Source of the DNA: Haliclona indistincta
Taxonomy: Eukaryota; Porifera; Demospongiae; Haplosclerida; Chalinidae
DNA length: 64,000 bases
Assembly (NCBI GenBank): GCA_964017065.1
Contig: OZ024786.1
Location: 271,487-335,486 of the forward strand
Direction: 5' to 3'
Position numbers and translations under genes: made by a program. Positions within the stretch are counted from its first letter, which is position 1. Each line of letters starts with the position of its first letter. The notes beneath the pieces are model-generated. The model saw only the letters and a program-made list of their open reading frames with translations, was not told where the DNA came from and did no database searches. Shown here piece after piece: positions 58,568 to 64,000 of this stretch.

Positions 58568-59020
58568 TATGCGCTGTGGGGTGGGCGCCGCCACACCTAG
58601 TGAACACGGTAAACGCATAGTCATCTCGATTTGTCAGAGCAGTTGCACACGCACATGTGGGAAGTACAAGGCATGACATGTAGAGTTCTCACCAAGGATC
58701 CGCGCAATAAGGAAGACACAAGTCAGCCACTGCTATAATAGCTAGTGCAATCAGAAGCCAAACAATGACCACTAGTCTGGCCGCTGACCCTCCCCGCCCA
58801 TTGAGTGGGTGGTGGACGGCGGTGTAAGGGTCTGCAAAATGGTGTGCAACAAAAAATTTATAACTTTTTACAAAAAATGGTTACATGCAGCTGTTCAAAC
58901 TAAAACTTGTTTGTAACAGCTCTATAGTGTGATAGTCAATGTATGGAATGAAATGGTTGTCATAGTGAACGTGTTATAATAGTAAAAATGACATAGTTTA
59001 TATTGTGTCGTATCATGTGA
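58568..59020 (-). other. Spacer between SRCR-7 and SRCR-8
   Basis: 453 bases. It includes AGTGCAATCAGAAGCCAAAC, also present upstream of SRCR-6 (52597), and the repeat 58774-58822 that matches 2926-2973. Confidence 0.55.
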
Positions 59021-62000
59021 TCAGTTTTCGTCCCGAACAAGTTGATTGTCCACTGCTCCATATCTCCGTCGCCAGCATCGTGCATAGAAGGGCTGTTGTT
59101 GAGGATCATTGTTACCATTGTGTCGGCAGCAGAGCAGGAACACTATCGTACACACTAGTACCAATATCACTAATGATAGTCCTCCAGTCACACCACCAAC
59201 TATCTCAAGAGGTACATTAGTTGATCCTATAGACACAGACCACAGTAACACACGTCATCATGAGACATCATGACATTATGATGACATCATGACATTATGA
59301 TGACATTATGACATTATGATGACATCATGACATTATGATGACATCATGACATTATGATGACATCATGACATTATGATGACATCATGACATTATGATGACA
59401 TCATGACATTATGATGACATCATGACATTATGATGACATCATGACATTATGATGACATCATGACATTATGATGACATCATGACATTATGATGACATTATG
59501 ATGACATCATGACATTATGACATTATGATGACATCATGACATTATGATAATACAAAACAGTTTATTGTTGAGGCTCACACAGCTTTAAGACTGATTGACG
59601 CGGTTGTGATGCATCAATCAGTTTAGCTATGTTGCATCAATGCAACACAGAAGTGATAAAAGGAATTAGTTATTTCTGTGATGCGTTGTAATACAATTTG
59701 AATTAGCAACGGAATGATAGCGCAAGCCACTGTGTCATATTGTAAGCCAGCTTTTAGCCTACTCAGTTAACTTTGATGTGGTTGTAAAATAGTAAAATAT
59801 TTGTTAGTACAGAAGTGGTTATTATATACAGTACACCCATGCTAACTATGGCTGGGAGAAGATAATAAAACTCAATGGTAATCTCGTCAGCCATGCACTA
59901 TACTACTAACCAGTTGTAGGGTAAGAACATGTGAACTGACTGCCAGAGCTGTGTACCACTGCAAGATTAGGATCAAACCCTGCAACAACACAATGACATC
60001 ATAATGACATCACTATTACACACAGCTTACTGCAGATCAGCTCATACTGACTCTGATCACATTGTTCTACCACAGTGACACCAGATGACTGGTTGATACA
60101 ATCAGTGAAACACGGTAGAGAGGTGTGACTACCTGTATCACAACCTGAGAGACTATTGATCTTTAGTGATCGACTTCTATCACTGCAACAATGAAATAGC
60201 GCATTATGAAGTGAACTATGATTGAAAGATCGCGTCAACAAATCTGCGAATTAAACAAACATTTCACAGATTGAAAATTAGTCAAAAATGTCAAATTTTG
60301 AAGGTATATTTAACAGCGTAATAAGTAGTACAAAAATTTTTAACTTGGGTATAACCACAAAATTGATAGAATTTTGCAGTTTGAATGGACCCGTAAAAAA
60401 GCTCACACAATCAGTTCGTTACCCTAAATTCGAATTCGTTAATCACAAATTCGTTAACCTAAGGTCAGTGCTATAATTAAGTTACACAGTTAGTATTGAG
60501 CCAGTGCAGTTACTTTGAAACTATCGGCGTATGATCGGAGTGAGTGAATCCCATTTGTCTGCAGGCGGAGTTAGCCGACACGTTATTCATCTGGCTGGAG
60601 CATATCGGCAGCCACTCCTTGTTATAGTAGATCCTGAGCAATGAATGGCGACGAGAAGGCTTTTCATTGACCTTGTGTTTATCAAGATACAGCTGCAACT
60701 GACCATTATATGATGACCCATCTGTAAAATTAAAGATTGGGTGTTTTCATCAATCTAATACACTCTATACTGACCGTGAATGAACACTTATATAATTTAT
60801 AGTGGGAAAATTTCGTGAGAATTGAGTTTTGCAAATTACAGGAAAATTTTGAAATGTTTTGTTAAAGTGTAGAAATAGGTATAAACAGTGAAGACAATGT
60901 ATATCAAAATAAAGTATATATTCCTTATTTCAGTAACAAGGCTGCATGAATAATGAAAGAGAATCAACATGGCCGTACCTTGATTACACTGCACGGCCAC
61001 CACACCCTCACAGGTCGTATTTGGTACCAGCGCTTCCTTATAATCACAGCGTAGTAGAAATATTTCTCCCTGTTCTCTATACAACTTCACCTCAGGACAA
61101 CGAATTCCAGAGATTGAATTGACTTTCAGGTTACCGGGATAGTCAAACCTGCATGAATGAAGAGAGCAAGTGCCTCGCCGTGCGACCAGGCGCCTCGCCA
61201 TGCTACCAGGCGCCTCCCGTGAGACCAGGCGCCTCGCAATAGGCATGACTGTAAGTTCTAATTGTCAGTGCATCTAGAAAACAGCCACAGACACTGTGTG
61301 CCATACCCTTATGAGAAATCTAGCTGATTATCAAGCAATAATAACCATGATTATTAACAATGTAACCACCATCTTCCTAACAACCATGTATGACACAGAT
61401 AGATACTTACCCTAGCTCACTTGCTGTGTTGAACACGGTATGATTGATGTAACCACGTTGCCTACATGCAGCTGCTGCGGCTCCCTTATTGGTAACCATG
61501 ACACCATTGATACGGTAACACACAGTGGTCCATTGGTTACTAGTATAGACCTGCATATCAGGGTTAATAATAAAAACCGGTTTACATTAGTTTTCGATGT
61601 ATTTAGGAAATTAAGAACCTCAGTTTTGGCTAATAGCACGTTCACACTACGCACTATAGAACGGAACCGAACCTGGCTGGCCCGGTTGCAAATCTCTGAC
61701 AGTATGAACGCAACTGAACTGAGCTACAACTGAACTGAACTGCACCATTGTGGCACCCCAACCATAGGTGGGCCGCTTTCAGCACGGTTTGGTTGTGTCA
61801 GAACTTTGATCATAAAGTGTGGCACGGTTCGGCCCGGTTCCAACGTGCAGTGTGAACGGGGGTATAAGTGTAGGTTACTGTTATATATCTCAAATATAAC
61901 ACACTCTCATGAGAAGGACTTTGTTACGCGCAAACATACATTTTTTGTATTTGTGTAACAACGTCACGCACATAAAAGTTCTTCAGTGCTTCAGTGACTT

Positions 62001-62562
62001 CACAAGAGTGCTAACCCTTTCCCGAGGGATAAAATTGGTCATTGTGTCATGCTAATACTTATGTGACTTAATTCTTAATTCCGTACTAAACCAATGGGCA
62101 CGTGGTGCGGAGTGATTTACATGTAAAACAGACATACAGCACATAATCCACCTCGACACAGCATGGTGCTGGATGCTGTGTGGTGCATGTCTTACTTGCA
62201 ACACTCCTTGGCTGCTGTGCTGTGAGCTGTCACCATCCTTAAGATGAACATTACCCTCGTACTCTTCAGTGAACTGTCCTCTCACTAGAGAATAGCACAG
62301 TATCGTCACGACAACCACAGTTGATATAATAATTAATTTTTTTAATGAGATGACAAAGAGAGGGGTGTTACGAAAAGACATAGGAAGGGAGAGAGGAAGG
62401 GAGAGAGGGAGGGAGGGAGGGAGAGAGAGAGAAAGACGACAAAGAGAGAGAGAGATGTTACGAGAAGACTAAAAATTCACATCATTAGGTCATCTTACCA
62501 TTCACCATCAGTGCAAAGAGAATACTACACATATTCAATAATGTCGGTAGGTGACCTCTCAT
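59021..62562 (-). CDS. SRCR-8: two-domain SRCR membrane receptor
   Basis: The exons (minus) are 62562-62499, 62284-62196, 61550-61411, 61148-60979, 60721-60514, 60182-60031, 59979-59911 and 59226-59021, giving 365 residues. The signal peptide is MRGHLPTLLNMCSILFALMV. SRCR domain 1 has QWTTVCYR, ACRQRGYINH, GIRCP and LLRCD; SRCR domain 2 has WLPICSS, SACRQMGFTHS and PCFTDCINQ. The linker is HSSGSQFTCS. The helix VGGVTGGL...VFLLCC leads to the tail YARCWRRRYGAVDNQLVRDEN. It is the first gene of the array in transcription order and the outermost copy seen. Its last intron holds a 19-base minisatellite, and the intron at 61551-62195 a Harbinger-type MITE. Confidence 0.87.
59263..59547 (+). repeat. 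19-base minisatellite in SRCR-8 intron
   Basis: About 15 tandem copies of GACATCATGACATTATGAT, with a few shortened units. Confidence 0.95.
61634..61864. repeat. Harbinger-type MITE in SRCR-8 intron
   Basis: The ends TAGCACGTTCACACTACGCA and the complement of a similar sequence (CAGTGTGAACGGGGGTA) are flanked by TAA on both sides (61631-61633, 61865-61867). Inside, GCACGGTTCGGCCCGGTT is much like the sub-terminal blocks of Harbinger 1, a probable source of nuclease. Confidence 0.8.
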
Positions 62563-62775
62563 GATTGCTGTGTGTGTGTGTCGGCTGTTGAGTGTTGTAA
62601 TATAGAAGAACCTAATGAACGATGAAAAAATAGATATGAGAGAGATGGAGGGAGGGAGGTAGGGAAGAAGGGATGGATGGAGGGAGGGAGAGAGGGAGGG
62701 AAGGAGGAAGGGAGGGAGGGAGGGAAGGAGAGAAGGAGGAAGGAATGGAGGGAGGGAGAGGGAGAGGGAGTGAGA
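62388..62775 (+). repeat. GGGA-rich simple repeats around the SRCR-8 signal exon
   Basis: Purine-rich GGGA/GAGA tracts lie at 62388-62452 (first intron) and 62640-62775 (upstream of the start codon). The second tract is within 80-215 bases of the start and could influence the promoter. Confidence 0.85.
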
Positions 62776-64000
62776 TATGTTATAAGCGACACAAGACTCT
62801 CAACCCGTACACGTCATGCAGTTGAATCCTTTATGATCTATAGCACAAATGAGGACATTCACAATGTTAGCTTGATAGGTTTCTTTTCGTTGTTTTGTTC
62901 TGTCGTTTTACTTTTATCTTATTTTCTTTCTTCATTATTTTCCCTACACCTTAGTGATACTATTAGATACAAAATAATGCTCCATCCATATGTGTGCAAT
63001 ATACATTAGATAAGACAGTAAACAGCTGTGCTTATGACAAACATACACTTATGAATATATAGCAACACACAACATGCCCTAGCATGCCTAGGTACTATAA
63101 ACAAGCATTGATCTGAGAATAACAACCGACGGCAATGTATCTATAGATCCAAATTTCGTTAATGGTATACGCTTTATGGTTTGGGCTGAAGTTACACTTA
63201 TTGGCAGCAAACAGCTTAGCAAGTCTGATAGGTCAGTAAGCTGCACTATAGCTATGCAAGAAACCGCCTCCATAAACTTGTTGAACCTACGAGCAGTAAA
63301 TTATGCTACTAGTTTACTACAGCTAGGATGTGTACTGCTAATACAAGTAGCTGGTAAGACATGACAGTGTTTCAACCTGGTGTGCTGCGCAAAGAAGTAG
63401 TGCAGCATTACAGCAGTGTAGTAGCAAGGTTTATGATAATTCACTGTTGCAACCAAAAACAAAACCTTAAACACTAAAAAGATTAGATAGTGAGAAACCC
63501 ACAAAAAAATTGAACAGGTTCAATATTTGACTGGAGATAGAGGGGCGTGGTCTAGCAGGTCGGTGAGTGCTAGACCAAATCTTCAAATACTGGTGAAGGT
63601 GACTCATGTACAGCGCTAAGAAACATCACCTTCTCATAGGAGAAGTTATGCACGAGATTCTCCTGCCGTATAAACGTCATGCAGTTTTATTGATCAGTTT
63701 TATCATTATGGTACAAATCACCTCATTGTGCAGCATTTCAGCATGATATTATCAGTGTCAATCATCACAATTAGAGTACTTATACACATGCAACTGTAGC
63801 TGGCTAGCGTAGGTTACTACATGAGCTCAGTAAACAAAGAGGCTCAACTATACACATGCAGGCTAGACTATACAACAAGTTACTACATGTGTGCACTAAA
63901 TGTACACAAAGCTAGAATACGCAATGGAGGCTAGCAACCAATGAGAATCATAGCTGCACATGCATGCCCAGGAACAACATCATGATCATGAAAACCATGC
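62776..64000. other. No gene seen at the right edge
   Basis: Short frames only. No SRCR-like exon motif (VCRQ, FTDC, YGA) was found on the minus strand, so the array may end here, or the next spacer is long. Confidence 0.5.

Noticed and set aside
62559..63009. Low-complexity frames near the SRCR-8 start
   Set aside because: They are translations of GGGA repeats.

Overview
The window reads as nuclear DNA of an animal, most probably a demosponge. That is an inference from three things: dense, compact, tandem genes for scavenger-receptor cysteine-rich (SRCR) membrane receptors with introns often only 50-60 bases long, AT-rich spacers, and a load of BEL/Pao, PIF/Harbinger, piggyBac, hAT-like and foldback elements. 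Nothing here is bacterial or viral. A 200-base assembly gap lies at 1301-1500.

Region 1 (1-6835) has no convincing gene. It holds small inverted-repeat elements, two copies of a tRNA-headed SINE-like repeat with an internal minisatellite and a TTTAGGG-like tail (about 2185-2625 and 3627-5312), and a 1341-base foldback element (3927-5267) that has split the second SINE copy. One low-complexity open frame (6201-6644, minus) is only a candidate.

Region 2 (6836-22616) is one BEL/Pao LTR retrotransposon, with TG...CA LTRs and a 5-base duplication TTTAT on both sides. It carries broken gag and pol frames. One PIF/Harbinger transposon with two complete-looking genes sits in gag (8867-11890). A second, damaged Harbinger-type element sits in the pol tail (16176-21927), and that one holds two further insertions (17467-18003 and 20106-21367).

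Region 3 (22762-62562) is a head-to-tail array on the minus strand: eight complete-looking SRCR receptor genes, here called SRCR-1 to SRCR-8, and one deleted relic. I could splice each gene into one open frame of 339-373 residues with the same plan: signal peptide, two SRCR domains, a short linker with one cysteine, one membrane helix and a short cytoplasmic tail. Seven of the eight tails carry a Tyr-Gly-(Ala/Gly) motif, usually preceded by Trp and Arg/Lys residues. A 3.6 kb piggyBac transposon with TTAA ends and an 801-residue transposase (24560-28196) sits inside the last intron of SRCR-1.

The receptors look like a locally duplicated family of cell-surface recognition proteins. The mobile elements explain most of the remaining sequence. 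From 62563 to 64000 only simple repeats and unassigned DNA are seen.
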